A stretch of DNA of 44,489 nt from Betaproteobacteria bacterium. Lineage in GTDB: Bacteria; Pseudomonadota; Gammaproteobacteria; Burkholderiales; SG8-41. Made by a program: the position numbers and the translations under genes. The notes under the pieces are model-generated. The model saw nothing but the letters and a program-made list of their open reading frames with translations, searched no databases and had not been told where the DNA came from. The DNA lies in the NCBI GenBank assembly GCA_016868035.1, contig VGID01000034.1, positions 1-44,489 on the forward strand, read 5' to 3'. Positions 34,977 through 44,245 of this stretch are shown here, one piece after another. Positions within the stretch are counted from its first letter, which is position 1, and each line of letters opens with the position of its first letter.

Positions 34977-36128
34977 CTACGGCCCTTCGTCCCCCGGGTG
35001 GCGCAACGCGCGCAGCGGGTAGGGCTTGCCGGCCAGTTCCGCGAGCACGGACTCGCGGATGTCCACCCCGAGGCCCGGTGCGTCCGGTAGGTCGAGGTAG
35101 CCATTTTTCGGCTTCAACGCGTTCGGCGAGACCTTTTCGCCGAACGCAGCCAGGGGCAGAAAATACTCGGTGATGATGAAGTTCGGCATCGTGGCCGATG
35201 CGTGCACCGTGGCGGCGAGCGCCACCACCGTCGAGTTGTAGTTGTGCGGTGAGACGGCGACCAGGAACGGCTCGGCCATCGCCGCGATCTCCTTCAGTTC
35301 GAGGATGCCCCCGACGCACGCCACATCGGGGTTGAGAATGTCCGCGGCGCGACGCTCCAGCAGCGGCCGGAAGCCGGTCTTGGTATAGGTCGCCTCCCCG
35401 ATCACCACCGGCACGCCGATCGCGCGGCGGATCTCGGCGAGCTCGTCGGGGTACTCGGCGGCACAGGACTCCTCCATCCAGTAGAGCCGGTGCTCGGCGA
35501 GCCGCTGGTTGAGGCGGATCGCGTGCATCGGCGCGAGCCTGCGATGCTGGTCGATGAGCAGGTCCACGCCCGGACCGACCGCGTCGCGCACGGCCTTCAC
35601 CACCTTCACCGCGCGGTCCTCGTGCTCGTTCGGAATGTACGTGCGCCAGGGCGAAGGCAGCGGATCGAACTTGAGCGCGGACCAGCCTTGCGCCACCACT
35701 TTCTCGGCCGCGCGCGCGTAGTCGGCGGGTTCCTTCAGGCCGTAGCTCCAGCCGTTGGCGTACACGCGGACGCGTTCGCGGACCCGCCCGCCGAGCAGGT
35801 TGTAGACGGGCTGCCCGCAGGCCTTGCCGACGATATCCCACAGCGCCTGCTCGATGCCGCTCACCGCGCAGTAGAGCTCGAGCGAGCCGCGCCTCGCGGC
35901 GTAGTCGTCGAACGCGATCTGCGTGAAATGCCTGATGTCGAAGGGGCTGCGGCCGACCGCGTAGCGCGCGAGGCCCTCGATCTGGGCGGTGATCGCGGGA
36001 TCGCGGTCGTACTGCGAGTACGCCTCGCCCCAGCCGTGGATGCCCCCGTCCGTCTCCACCTTCACGAAGATCAGGTTCTTGCGCCAGCCGGGATGCAGCG
36101 TGTAGCTCTTGACCGCGGTAATCTTCAT
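34977..36128 (-). CDS. Enolase-superfamily sugar-acid dehydratase-like enzyme
   Basis: 383-aa mandelate racemase/galactonate dehydratase-type protein. The capping domain starts MKITAVKSYTLHPGW; the barrel holds K153 in ALKFDP, metal ligands D193 (LLIDQHRR), E219/E220 (YWMEES) and E245 (VIGEATY), with H195 two after the first ligand as in galactonate dehydratase, and the base H295 in VSPHNYN paired with D269. All catalytic positions are filled. It would dehydrate an acid sugar or cyclise a related acid; the substrate is not readable. It is divergent from the dienelactone hydrolase across 146 nt. No sugar-acid kinase, aldolase or transporter lies adjacent. Confidence 0.85.
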   Translation of the reverse strand: MKITAVKSYTLHPGWRKNLIFVKVETDGGIHGWGEAYSQYDRDPAITAQIEGLARYAVGRSPFDIRHFTQIAFDDYAARRGSLELYCAVSGIEQALWDIVGKACGQPVYNLLGGRVRERVRVYANGWSYGLKEPADYARAAEKVVAQGWSALKFDPLPSPWRTYIPNEHEDRAVKVVKAVRDAVGPGVDLLIDQHRRLAPMHAIRLNQRLAEHRLYWMEESCAAEYPDELAEIRRAIGVPVVIGEATYTKTGFRPLLERRAADILNPDVACVGGILELKEIAAMAEPFLVAVSPHNYNSTVVALAATVHASATMPNFIITEYFLPLAAFGEKVSPNALKPKNGYLDLPDAPGLGVDIRESVLAELAGKPYPLRALRHPGDEGP

Positions 36129-36274
36129 CGGGAAGCCGTGTTCGTTCCGGCAAGGCGGGAATGAGCCGGCAAATCTACGCCGCCGTGCTTTTGCGTGTCA
36201 AGCACGGTGCTATACTCGCCCGCGCGGCCGACAAGGCGCTTTCCAATATCTGAACTCGCACGGAGGGAGACACC

Positions 36275-37147
36275 ATGACCGATACCATTCTGCCCGGCGC
36301 GATTCCGCGAGGCGAGTTGAACCTGCGCGACATCGTCACCACGCTGCTCCCCCAGGGATATGCCCGTATCGTGCAGCCGATCGCATCGACCGTCATCACC
36401 ACCGACGACAAGGGCCTCACCGCCGGTGAAGTGAAGATCGCCACGCGCGACGGTCCGGTCCCGGCCTATCGCGCGATGCCCGAGAAGGGCGGGAAGGCGC
36501 CCGTCATGCTGGTGGTGCAGGAGATCTTCGGCGTGCACGAGCACATCAAGGACGTGTGCCGGCGGCTCGCCACGCTCGGCTATTTCGCGGTCTCGGTGGA
36601 TCTCTACCACCGGCAGGGCGACGTCTCGAAGATGACCGACAACCAGGAGATCTTCGCCAAGGTCGTCAATCACGTCCCCGACAGCCAGGTGATGTCGGAC
36701 CTCGACGCCGCGGTCGTGTACGCCGCGTCCACCGGGCGGGCCGACGCCGCGCGGCTCGGCATCACGGGCTTCTGCTGGGGCGGCCGCATCACCTGGGCCT
36801 ACTGCGTGCACAATCCCAAGGTCAGGGCCGGGGTCGCGTGGTACGGGCGTCTCGTCGCGCCGCAGAAAGCGCCGCTGCAGCCGGCCTACCCCGTCGAGCT
36901 CGCCCCGCACCTCAAGGTCCCCGTGCTCGGGCTCTACGGCGGCCAGGATGCGAGCATCCCGCTCGAGCACGTCGAGCAGATGCGCGGCGCGCTGAAGGGC
37001 GCGGGCAACACGACGAGCGACATCGTGGTCTACCCGGAAGCGCCGCACGCGTTCTACGCCGACTACCGCCCGAGCTACCGCAAGGACGCGGCCGAGGACG
37101 GCTGGAAGCGCATGCAGGAGTGGTTCAGGAAGCACGGCGTCGCCTGA
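36275..37147 (+). CDS. Dienelactone hydrolase family protein
   Basis: 290-aa alpha/beta hydrolase. The triad is C167 (TGFCWGGR), D225 (GGQDASI) and H258 ([11 protein letters not shown]), with the activating Glu E83 in VQEIFGVH, all as in carboxymethylenebutenolidase. It is about 50 residues longer than the classic enzyme at the N-terminus ([19 protein letters not shown]), as in many proteobacterial paralogues of unknown substrate. GAGGGAG precedes the ATG, and TATACT at 36211-36216 may be a -10. Chloroaromatic genes are absent, so a role in lactone or ester hydrolysis is only general. Confidence 0.88.
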   Translation: MTDTILPGAIPRGELNLRDIVTTLLPQGYARIVQPIASTVITTDDKGLTAGEVKIATRDGPVPAYRAMPEKGGKAPVMLVVQEIFGVHEHIKDVCRRLATLGYFAVSVDLYHRQGDVSKMTDNQEIFAKVVNHVPDSQVMSDLDAAVVYAASTGRADAARLGITGFCWGGRITWAYCVHNPKVRAGVAWYGRLVAPQKAPLQPAYPVELAPHLKVPVLGLYGGQDASIPLEHVEQMRGALKGAGNTTSDIVVYPEAPHAFYADYRPSYRKDAAEDGWKRMQEWFRKHGVA

Positions 37148-37604
37148 GGGGACGAAGACCTGATTCGGGGACCTGGCGCATCGCGAGGTCTCGCAACGAT
37201 CCGTTCTTGCGCCGGGGAGCCATCGCCGCAGCTTGCTTTCCCATGATTGCGTTCGCGTCGCAACCGGAGGCGCCGACCGGCTTGCGCTACAACGCCTTGC
37301 CGATTCGTCGTTTCCCATGGGCATGGCATGAGCGACGGGAAGCCGGCGCTCACCGCGTACGTCCGAAGCGGCGGCAAGAATCATCGCGTCCACCTGTGGG
37401 CCGTCCCGGCCCGGCATCCGCCCGCTCGCTGAGCGCGCGGGCTTATGCGCCGCGCAACGTGGTGTCCTTTCTGGGCAGAGCTGGCGATCCCGTTAATCCA
37501 CCGATGCGCGCGGGGAGACCGGCGGATTCAGCTTGCTGTACTTCGTGCCGGGTGCCCTCACGCTGCCGGGCAGCCGGTCGGGATCGGACAAGATAACCGG
37601 CGGG
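37148..37604. other. Intergenic, no supported gene
   Basis: About 450 bp between the convergent dienelactone hydrolase and AraC genes. Only short frames occur, such as one opening MSDGKPALTAYVRSGG near 37328 that stops after about 35 codons, and none has a good ribosome site. It may hold degraded sequence; nothing is assigned. Confidence 0.35.
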
Positions 37605-38396
37605 CTAGCCGGGCTCAACAGAGAAGTACCGTCGCGGCGTGGTCCCGAAAGCTTGCCTGAACACGCTGGTAAACGCGCTTTGACTGGCATAGCCGGACTT
37701 GAATGCGACTTGCTTGACCGGGTGCCCGCTCGCGAGCTCAGTGAGGGCTGCGAGCAGGCGAGCCTGCTGGCGCCATCGGCTGAATGTCAATTGCGTCTCG
37801 CGAAGGAAGAGCCGCTCGGCGGTGCGCTTGCTCATGCCGGTCCGACGAGCGAGGCGATCGAGAACGTCCCGGCAGCGCGGGTCGCGCAAAATCACGCCGC
37901 ACAGTTCTGCCAGGCGCGGATGGTTGGGCATCGGCAAGTGCAGCGGCAGCGCTTTCGAGTCCCGGATCTCGTCGAGGATAAGCTGTATGACGCGGCCCTC
38001 CGCGCCCCTGCGATCGTAGGCAAGCGGCATTTCCGCCGCCCTCAGGATCAGCGCGCGCAGCAACTGGGACACGTTTACCACGCCGCACTGCTGCGACAAG
38101 TGGCGCGCGGCATTCCTGGACACGTACACCGTCCGCATCGATACCGCGCCGACCGCGCGGGTTTCGTGCTCCACGCCGGCAGGGACCCAGACCGCGCGCT
38201 GCGGCGGTATCACCCACGCCCCCTGTCGCGTCTTCACGACCAGCACCCCGGTTGACGCAAATACGAGCTGCGCGCGCTTGTGCCGGTGCCAGCCGGTCGT
38301 GTGCTGGTTCGGAATTTCCTTGGCCATGACCGCGGCCGGACGCGGCAGGTCCTGGTAGTCCTCGGGGTTTGTGCTGCGGGCGTCCACTTGGCGCAT
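37605..38396 (-). CDS. AraC-family transcription regulator
   Basis: 263-aa regulator with an N-terminal cupin-type sensing domain (HTTGWHRHKRAQLVFASTGVLVV, then VWVPAGVEHET) and a C-terminal AraC double helix-turn-helix (DVLDRLARRTGMSKRTAERLF, then LLAALTELASGHPVKQVAFKSGYASQSAFTSVFRQAFGTTPRRY). ATG 38396 (MRQVDARST) is chosen because the longer frame upstream reads into the divergent promoter and dioxygenase gene; its ribosome site is weak. It is divergent from the gentisate-dioxygenase-like gene and is its likely regulator. Confidence 0.85.
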   Translation of the reverse strand: MRQVDARSTNPEDYQDLPRPAAVMAKEIPNQHTTGWHRHKRAQLVFASTGVLVVKTRQGAWVIPPQRAVWVPAGVEHETRAVGAVSMRTVYVSRNAARHLSQQCGVVNVSQLLRALILRAAEMPLAYDRRGAEGRVIQLILDEIRDSKALPLHLPMPNHPRLAELCGVILRDPRCRDVLDRLARRTGMSKRTAERLFLRETQLTFSRWRQQARLLAALTELASGHPVKQVAFKSGYASQSAFTSVFRQAFGTTPRRYFSVEPG

Positions 38397-38514
38397 TTCA
38401 GACAAACTTTGGCATATTTGAGATATTTCGCCAAGCGCCCCGCAGTATACGATGGGCGCCAAGGGCAGGGGTATCGGCCATGACGGCAGATCAGGCCTTA
38501 TTGAGGAGAGAGTC

Positions 38515-39702
38515 GTGAGCGCGATCGAGCAGATGATCAAGCAGCTGGACGGATTGAAGGGGCGCCAGAAGGAGTACTCGGAGCATGTCCACAGGCTGAA
38601 CATGATCGAGGGTTGGTGGTGGGCTTCGACCGAATTCCAGCCGCGTCCCGACCAACCGACGCACCCGCAAAGCCCCGCCATCCCGTTCATCTGGAAATGG
38701 GCGGATGTGGGCCCGCTGGTGTATGAAATGGGCGATCCGGCGCTGGGCGTGGGGCTGGGGCAGGGAGCGAAGAAGGCGGAGCGCCGGGTGCTGGTGCTGC
38801 GGAACCCGGGGCTCGGGGGCCAGTACGCCGTCACGAATACGTTCTTTGGCGACCTCCAGCTCGTGAAGAAGGGCGAGATTGCGCCGAGCCATCGTCACAC
38901 CACGACGGCGGCGCGGTTCATTTTCGACGGAAAGGGCGGCTGGACGACGGTCGAGGGCGAGCGTGCCCAACTTGCGCCGGGCGATCTCGTCATCAACCAG
39001 CAGCTTGGCTGGCACGATCACGGCAACGACGGGCCGGATGACTTTGTGTTTTTCGATGTCCTGGACATTCCCCTGCTGACGTCGCTGGCAACGGCAACTT
39101 GGGACTTCGATTACGTGAAACTGACCGGCGACAAGGACAAGACCGCGCAGGATCTGGAGTTTCCCCTGAACCACTCCAACAACCTGTATCAGGCGGGCGG
39201 CATCGTACCCAAGTTCGTCGGGGGCTCGAGGCCGGACCACTCACCTATGCTCTCCTACCGGTGGGAGATCGTGCGGGACACGCTGCAGCGGCTGCGCAAG
39301 GAAGCGGGCAGCCCGTACGACGGGATTATCGTGGAATTCACCAACCCCGCGACCGGCGGACCGGTAGGCCCGACGATGTCCATTTGTGCGCAGCTGCTGC
39401 GCCCCGGGGAAAAGACGCTTGCCCATCGGCACAACACCAACACGATCTACATCGGCGCCGAAGGCAAGGGATATACGACGGTCGGGGACAAGCGCATCGA
39501 CTGGACGCAATGGGACATCTATGCCGTGCCGAGCTGGCACTGGCACGAGCACGGCAATGACAGCACGCAGGACGCCATCGTCTACTCGGTGAGCGACGGC
39601 CCGGTGATAGAAAAGCTGGGGCTCTACTGCGAGCACCGCAAGACACGGGACGGCAAGACCGAGTTTCTCGGCTGGAAGGCGAACCGCCTCGTTTCGAAAT
39701 AA
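38515..39702 (+). CDS. Gentisate 1,2-dioxygenase-like bicupin
   Basis: 395-aa bicupin ring-cleavage dioxygenase relative. The N-terminal cupin has SHRHTTTAARFIFDGKGGW and LGWHDHGND, the H-x-H...H iron site of gentisate and salicylate dioxygenases. The C-terminal cupin has AHRHNTNTIYIGAEGKGY and SWHWHEHGND, so metal-type ligands are kept in both halves, which is less usual. The GTG at 38515 has GAGGAGA upstream. The adjacent divergent AraC gene probably regulates it. No maleylpyruvate isomerase or fumarylpyruvate hydrolase follows, so the true substrate may not be gentisate. Confidence 0.75.
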   Translation: MSAIEQMIKQLDGLKGRQKEYSEHVHRLNMIEGWWWASTEFQPRPDQPTHPQSPAIPFIWKWADVGPLVYEMGDPALGVGLGQGAKKAERRVLVLRNPGLGGQYAVTNTFFGDLQLVKKGEIAPSHRHTTTAARFIFDGKGGWTTVEGERAQLAPGDLVINQQLGWHDHGNDGPDDFVFFDVLDIPLLTSLATATWDFDYVKLTGDKDKTAQDLEFPLNHSNNLYQAGGIVPKFVGGSRPDHSPMLSYRWEIVRDTLQRLRKEAGSPYDGIIVEFTNPATGGPVGPTMSICAQLLRPGEKTLAHRHNTNTIYIGAEGKGYTTVGDKRIDWTQWDIYAVPSWHWHEHGNDSTQDAIVYSVSDGPVIEKLGLYCEHRKTRDGKTEFLGWKANRLVSK

Positions 39703-39718
39703 GCGCGGCGCGGGCGTT

Positions 39719-39948
39719 GAGCCGCCCGTTTCTGCTGGAACGCGAAGTGGCTCACGCCCCCGTCCACCCGGATCATCGCCCGCGCCGTGGCGGAACCGCT
39801 CACCCGGTATCGCCGGCGGATTGCGGGCTTCGACGGCGTTCACCCGGTCCTGCACCGGCGCGTCAACCCCGGCGTCGCGGTGGGTCTCAACTTCGAGGGG
39901 CCGGCGGTAGCGGTCGTGAAGGACGCCGCCGCGTGTAGCTGCCGCAGC
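39719..39948 (+). pseudogene. Unrecognised gene fragment
   Basis: A frame reading TPPSTRIIARAVAEPL, then RRRIAGFDGVHPVL and GLNFEGPAVAVVKD, has ordinary protein character. It has no ribosome site, no proper start and breaks off within about 80 codons. I cannot name the family. It lies between the dioxygenase and the broken dehydrogenase tail, so the segment looks like eroded former genes. Confidence 0.3.
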
Positions 39949-40078
39949 TCGCGCGCGCAATCCGCGATCTCGCAAACCGTGCGCATTCGGGCATGCCGCG
40001 ACCGGACGAAATGACCGAGGGCACGTACGCGATCTCCGACGACACCTGCAATCGTCACCCTCTATCGCCACCCTTCCG

Positions 40079-40297
40079 ATGCGGCATTTCGAGCTGCTGC
40101 GCAAAAATAGCGATCTCGGCCTGAGCGCGGGTTGCAAATAGCGCGTGCCGATGCCGTTCACCTCGGTGAGGCGCGACGTGGCGCAAATGCTGATCGGCAA
40201 GGGCTATACTGACCCGGATTACTCCACGCCGCTGCTCCACGAGAGATCTGCGGGCGTCGATCTCAAGCCCGGGGACGCGGAAGTCGGCGACGGATGA
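40079..40297 (+). pseudogene. C-terminal remnant of a 3-hydroxyisobutyrate-dehydrogenase-family gene
   Basis: One frame reads HFELLRKNSDLGLSAGCK, a TAG, then RVPMPFTSVRRDVAQMLIGKG, YTDPDYSTPLL and GVDLKP before a TGA. The K-N/D-x-x-L...G-V-P-M-P-x...G-x-x-D-x-S pattern is that of the C-terminal domain of beta-hydroxyacid dehydrogenases. The in-frame stop and the missing NAD domain mark it as a pseudogene. Similarity was judged by eye. Confidence 0.5.
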
Positions 40298-40331
40298 TCA
40301 TCATGAATGTAGGCGACCAAAGGAGGGGGAT

Positions 40332-41294
40332 ATGAAGAGTATCGCCAGAGTTGTCGCAGTTCTCATTGCGGCGGCCGCGCTGCCGGCCCTCGCGCAGCAG
40401 TACCCAACCAAGCCGGTGCGCGCGATCATCGCCTTCCCGGCGGGAAGCGCCACCGACATCATCGGCCGCATTATCGTGCAAAAGGTCTCGGAGTACTGGG
40501 GCCAGCAGATCATCGCGGACAACCGCGGCGGGGCCGGCGGCTCGATTGCATCGGCGATCGCGGCCAGGGCGGCTCCGGACGGCTATACGCTGATCATCAA
40601 TTCGGGCGCCCATACGGTCAACCCTTCGAGCTACATCAAGCTACCCTACGATACGCTGAAGGATTTCATCGACATCACGCCGCTCGTGGGCATGCCCAAT
40701 GTCCTGATCGTGCACCCCTCCTCACCCCACAAGACGTTCGGCGATTTCCTGGGGTATGCCAAGTCGAATCCCGGAAAGATCAACTTCGCATTCGCCGGCA
40801 TCGGCAGCGGAACGCACTTGAATACCGAGAAGTTCAAGCTGGCCTCTAACATCGACGTGACGATGGTGTCGTACAAGGGCACGGCAGAAGCCATCATCGA
40901 CGTCATGGGCGGACGAGTCGACACTTACTTCACGCCGATGTCGGCGGCGTTGCCGTTCGTCAAGTCGGGCAAGGTGCGTGCACTGGCGGTGACCACCGCG
41001 AAGCGCTCCGCCCAGTTGCCGGACGTGCCGACGATGGCGGAGTCGGGAGTGCCCAAGTTCGAGTTTATCCTGTGGTTCGGGCTTTGGGGGCCGACCGGCA
41101 TACCCGCCCCGATCGTGAGCAAGGTTTACAAGGACTTCAACCGCGCGATGGCGGACCCCGGCATCCGGGAGAAGCTCATTAACTTGGGCAACGATACGTT
41201 GAACATGACGCATGCGGAATTCAGAAAGTTTGTACGGGACGAAATCGCCGTTACCCAGAAGATCTTCAAGGCGGCGGGCATCAAACCTCAATAG
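40332..41294 (+). CDS. Orphan Bug/TctC-type periplasmic receptor
   Basis: 320-aa periplasmic carboxylate-binding protein. A strong AAGGAGGGG site precedes ATG 40332. The signal peptide is MKSIARVVAVLIAAAALPALA with cleavage near ALAQQ. The mature part has the Bug pattern YPTKPVRAIIAFPAGSATDII, QIIADNRGGAGGSIA, AAPDGYTL, and VSYKGTAEAIIDVMGGRVD. No tctA or tctB lies beside it, as is common for the expanded Bug families of Burkholderiales. It presumably borrows a distant membrane pair, possibly TctAB at 16621-18705 (inference). Confidence 0.9.
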   Translation: MKSIARVVAVLIAAAALPALAQQYPTKPVRAIIAFPAGSATDIIGRIIVQKVSEYWGQQIIADNRGGAGGSIASAIAARAAPDGYTLIINSGAHTVNPSSYIKLPYDTLKDFIDITPLVGMPNVLIVHPSSPHKTFGDFLGYAKSNPGKINFAFAGIGSGTHLNTEKFKLASNIDVTMVSYKGTAEAIIDVMGGRVDTYFTPMSAALPFVKSGKVRALAVTTAKRSAQLPDVPTMAESGVPKFEFILWFGLWGPTGIPAPIVSKVYKDFNRAMADPGIREKLINLGNDTLNMTHAEFRKFVRDEIAVTQKIFKAAGIKPQ

Positions 41295-41330
41295 GCGAAC
41301 GGCGAGATGAGCGCGCCGCGCGACCGGCAC

Positions 41331-42470
41331 CTACTCACCGCTCCGCGCACCGAGGTGGAGAAGTGTTCCGATCGTATCGGACGCCTTCAGGCCGGTCCCG
41401 GTGAGCACCAGCACCGTCGTCTCGCCGGCCCGGATTGCCCCGCGCGCGACGAGCTGCGAGAGGCCCGCGGCCGCGGCGGCGGAGGTCGGCTCCACGTAGA
41501 CGCCCCTGCGCGCGAGCGCGCCGAGCGCCCGCACGATCTCCTCTTCGCTCACCGCGACGATCTCGCCCGCCGAGGCCCGCACCGCTCCCAGCACCTCGCG
41601 CACGCGCGTGGGCTTCGACGAGGCGATGCCCTCCGCGATGGTGGCGCTCACCGGGGTCGGCACGAGGTGGTCCGTCCCCGCCCGGTAGGCCGCGTGGTAC
41701 GGCGCGCAGTTCAGGGCCTGCACGCCGTAGAGCCGCGGCATGCGCCGAATCTCCCCGTTGCGCGCGAGCTCGCCGAAGCCGCGCTCGCAGCCGAGCACGT
41801 TCGCGCCGTAGCCGACGGGCACCACCACGTTGTCCGGGGCGCGGAAGCCGAGCTGCTCCCAGAGCTCGTAGGCGAGCGTCTTCACCCCCTCGACGAACAG
41901 CGGCTGCCAGTTGTGGCTCGCGTAGAAGATCTCGCGGCTCATTTCGAGCGCGGCGTCGGCCACGTCCTGGCGGGTTCCGCGTATCGTCACCACGTCCGCC
42001 CCGCAAGCCGCGATCTGGGCGATCTTGGGGTAGGACGCGGTTTCCGGAACCAGGATGCGGCAGCGCATGCCGGCCGCCGCGGCGTATGCCGAGAGCGAGG
42101 CGCCCGCGTTGCCCGAGGAATCCTCGAGCACGCGGGTGACGCCGCGGGCGCGCAGATACGACACCATGACCGTCATGCCGCGGTCCTTGAACGAGCCCGT
42201 CGGCATCATGAACTCGAGCTTGAGCTGCACCGGGACGCCGTCCCAGTCGCCCGGAACGAGCGGCGTCCAGCCCTCGCCCATCGTCACCGCGTCGGCGAGC
42301 GGCACGGACAGCGCCCGGGCGTAGCGCCACACCGAGTGGCGCCCGCCGTCGATGTCGCCCCGCTTCAGTCCCGGCCCCGGCGCGAGGTTGAGATAACCGC
42401 CGCTGTCCGAGCGCCAGCGCGGCTCGTCGAGCGCATAGGTTGCGCCGGTGGCAGGGTCAACGTATTGCAT
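41331..42470 (-). CDS. Threonine synthase-like PLP enzyme
   Basis: 379-aa fold-type II PLP enzyme. The PLP Lys is K95 in PTGSFKDRG; SSGNAGASLSAYAAAAGM binds the phosphate-side substrate, VPVGYGANVLG is the glycine/PLP loop, and VLTGTGLKAS ends the domain, all as in threonine synthase. The N-terminal part (MQYVDPATGATYALDEPRW) replaces the usual zinc-ribbon-like start and has no Cys pairs. It may make threonine from O-phosphohomoserine, but neighbouring threonine genes are absent, so a related beta-replacement or lyase role is possible. Same strand as the aminotransferase upstream, separated from it by a repeat element. Confidence 0.75.
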   Translation of the reverse strand: MQYVDPATGATYALDEPRWRSDSGGYLNLAPGPGLKRGDIDGGRHSVWRYARALSVPLADAVTMGEGWTPLVPGDWDGVPVQLKLEFMMPTGSFKDRGMTVMVSYLRARGVTRVLEDSSGNAGASLSAYAAAAGMRCRILVPETASYPKIAQIAACGADVVTIRGTRQDVADAALEMSREIFYASHNWQPLFVEGVKTLAYELWEQLGFRAPDNVVVPVGYGANVLGCERGFGELARNGEIRRMPRLYGVQALNCAPYHAAYRAGTDHLVPTPVSATIAEGIASSKPTRVREVLGAVRASAGEIVAVSEEEIVRALGALARRGVYVEPTSAAAAAGLSQLVARGAIRAGETTVLVLTGTGLKASDTIGTLLHLGARSGE

Positions 42471-42486
42471 GACTTTCGTTCATTCA

Positions 42487-42718
42487 ACCGCCAAGACGCC
42501 AGGGACAACGGAACGAGGCGACCGAATCGGCCGTTCCGTCAGCGCCAGGCAGCACGGAAATGAACGCGAACGTCCGGAGCCCCAGCACGAGCCGGGGGTC
42601 TCGACACCGTAGTTCCTCTCGTGCTTCCCGGACTGTGGCGTTGGTTCGGGCTTTCCTTCCCTTCTAGGCGCCATCGTGGCTCGATCCTTGTTTTCGATTT
42701 TCTTGGCGTCATGGCGGT
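42487..42718. repeat. Intergenic element with CCGCCAAGACGCCA inverted ends, copy 2
   Basis: Left arm ACCGCCAAGACGCCAGG (from 42487) and right arm CTTGGCGTCATGGCGGT (ending 42718) are near-perfect inverted complements, with the same end sequence as the element at 24341-24492. The interior differs in length and sequence and has no coding sign. Both copies also share a TTTCTTGGCGTC right junction. Confidence 0.65.
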
Positions 42719-42727
42719 GAATCTGCG

Positions 42728-43933
42728 CTAGCGTCCCCCGGCGGCCACGAAGCGCTTCGTGAGCTCGAGCACGCGCGCGACGTCGTCCATGTCGTTGTAG
42801 ACGTGGAACGAGAAGCGCAGCACCCCGCGCCGGATCGAGAGCTTCACCCCGCTACCGGCGAGGTGCGCGTAGAGCCGGTTGTAGCGCTCGTCGTCGGTCC
42901 CGTAATGGCTGCCCTTGCCCATCTCGCCGAGCGGCACGATATTCGCGAGGTGCGGGCCCGGCGCCCCCCCGGGAACCGGCAGACCCAGGTCGAGAAAGCC
43001 CTGCGCGAGCGCGCAGGCAAGCCGGGTTACGTGATCCTCGATGCGTCGCGTGCCGATCTCCAGGAGCTCGGCCATCGAGGCATCCACCGCGGCGGCGGCG
43101 GCGAAGTTGTAGTTGCCCAGATCGAAGCGCCGTGCTCCCGGCATCAGCCGGTAGTCGTCGCCGCCCATCGTCGCCTCGTGCGCATCGCCGAGGTCCACGC
43201 CGAAGCGCGCGAGGTAGGCGGGCGTGAGGCGCTCCGCCCACTCGCGCCGGCAATAGAGGAAGCCCATCCCGTAGAGGCCGAGCAGCCCCTTCTGCGTGGA
43301 CACCGCGAGCGCGTCGATCTGATCGCGGGCAACGTCCGTGTGCAGCACGCCTGCCGACTGCGCCGCGTCCACCAGCAGCATCACGCCGCGGTCGCGGCAT
43401 GCGCGCCCGAGCGCGCTCACATCGGTGCGGAATCCCGGCGCGAAGGTCACGGTCGAGACCGTGACGACGCGCGTGGCCCCGTCGATGCGCGCGGTGATGT
43501 CCTCGACCGGGATCGTCCCGCCGCGCGCGGGAACCGTGCGCACCTCCAGGCCGTAGCGGCGCATGTTGAGCCAGGGGTAGATGTTGTTGGGGTGCTCGAG
43601 CTCGGGGCAGAGGATCACGTTGTCGCCGCGCTTCCAGTGGAAGGCGGTGGCGATCATGTTGAGCCCCTCGGATACGTTCTTGGTGAAGGCGACCTCGTCG
43701 GGAGCCGCGTGGATGAGGCGCGCGAAGCGGCTGCGCGTGCGCTCGATGAGCGCGAAGAAGCGCTCCTTGTCCGCGCCGTCCATCATCCGGCCGTCCAGAT
43801 GCGCGTCGAGCGCGGCCCGCGCCGTGCGCGAGAGCACCCCGCGGCCGGCCACGTCGAGGTACGTCCAGCGCTCGAGCGCGGGGTAGTTGCCGCGCGCGGC
43901 GGCGATGGCGTCGGATGCGTGCGCCCGGTTCAT
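42728..43933 (-). CDS. Class V aminotransferase (cysteine desulfurase-like)
   Basis: 401-aa fold-type I PLP enzyme. The PLP Lys is K215 in AVSTQKGLLGL; the PLP-ring Asp lies in LLVDAAQSAGV, and AFTKNVSEGLNMIA and LEHPNNIYPWL form the phosphate and substrate loops. The cysteine-bearing catalytic loop of true desulfurases is not evident; GVLRFSFHVYND at the C-terminus matches the general family. It may be a desulfurase, a kynureninase-like lyase or an epimerase. It is separated from the threonine-synthase-like gene by the repeat element. Confidence 0.8.
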   Translation of the reverse strand: MNRAHASDAIAAARGNYPALERWTYLDVAGRGVLSRTARAALDAHLDGRMMDGADKERFFALIERTRSRFARLIHAAPDEVAFTKNVSEGLNMIATAFHWKRGDNVILCPELEHPNNIYPWLNMRRYGLEVRTVPARGGTIPVEDITARIDGATRVVTVSTVTFAPGFRTDVSALGRACRDRGVMLLVDAAQSAGVLHTDVARDQIDALAVSTQKGLLGLYGMGFLYCRREWAERLTPAYLARFGVDLGDAHEATMGGDDYRLMPGARRFDLGNYNFAAAAAVDASMAELLEIGTRRIEDHVTRLACALAQGFLDLGLPVPGGAPGPHLANIVPLGEMGKGSHYGTDDERYNRLYAHLAGSGVKLSIRRGVLRFSFHVYNDMDDVARVLELTKRFVAAGGR

Positions 43934-44163
43934 CCCGGTTCCTGCTCCCGGCTCCCGCAGTGCGCCGCAGGCGCCGCAACGCTCGTCGCCGACGCTGCGC
44001 CGGGATCGCTTCGGATGCGGGTGTGGCTCAAGTGGTCTCGTGCCGGAAGGGTCGGTGCGCGACCGGGCGGTCCCCGCAACACCGCATATCGGAGAACCGG
44101 TCGAAAGGTTGCGTACGGTGAGAATAACACGGCGCGCCGGCGCCGGAAACGCACATTACGCGC

Positions 44164-44192
44164 AAAAAAAAGGCAGGGCGTGCCCTGCCTTT
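44164..44192 (-). terminator. Rho-independent terminator
   Basis: On the minus strand a perfect 9-bp stem, AGGCAGGGC and GCCCTGCCT around a 2-nt core (effectively a slightly shorter stem with a tetraloop or larger), is followed directly by eight T residues. It lies about 55 nt after the stop of the Lys-rich gene and ends its transcript. It is the clearest terminator in the window. Confidence 0.85.
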
Positions 44193-44245
44193 CCTGTCCG
44201 CTCCATCGCCGGCGCGCAGCCGGCGGAGGGAAAAAGGGGCGCCGC

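Noticed and set aside
37533-37610. LYFVPGALTLPGS resembling a glutathione S-transferase start
   Set aside because: Only a few residues match, no ribosome site is present and the frame runs antisense into the AraC gene.
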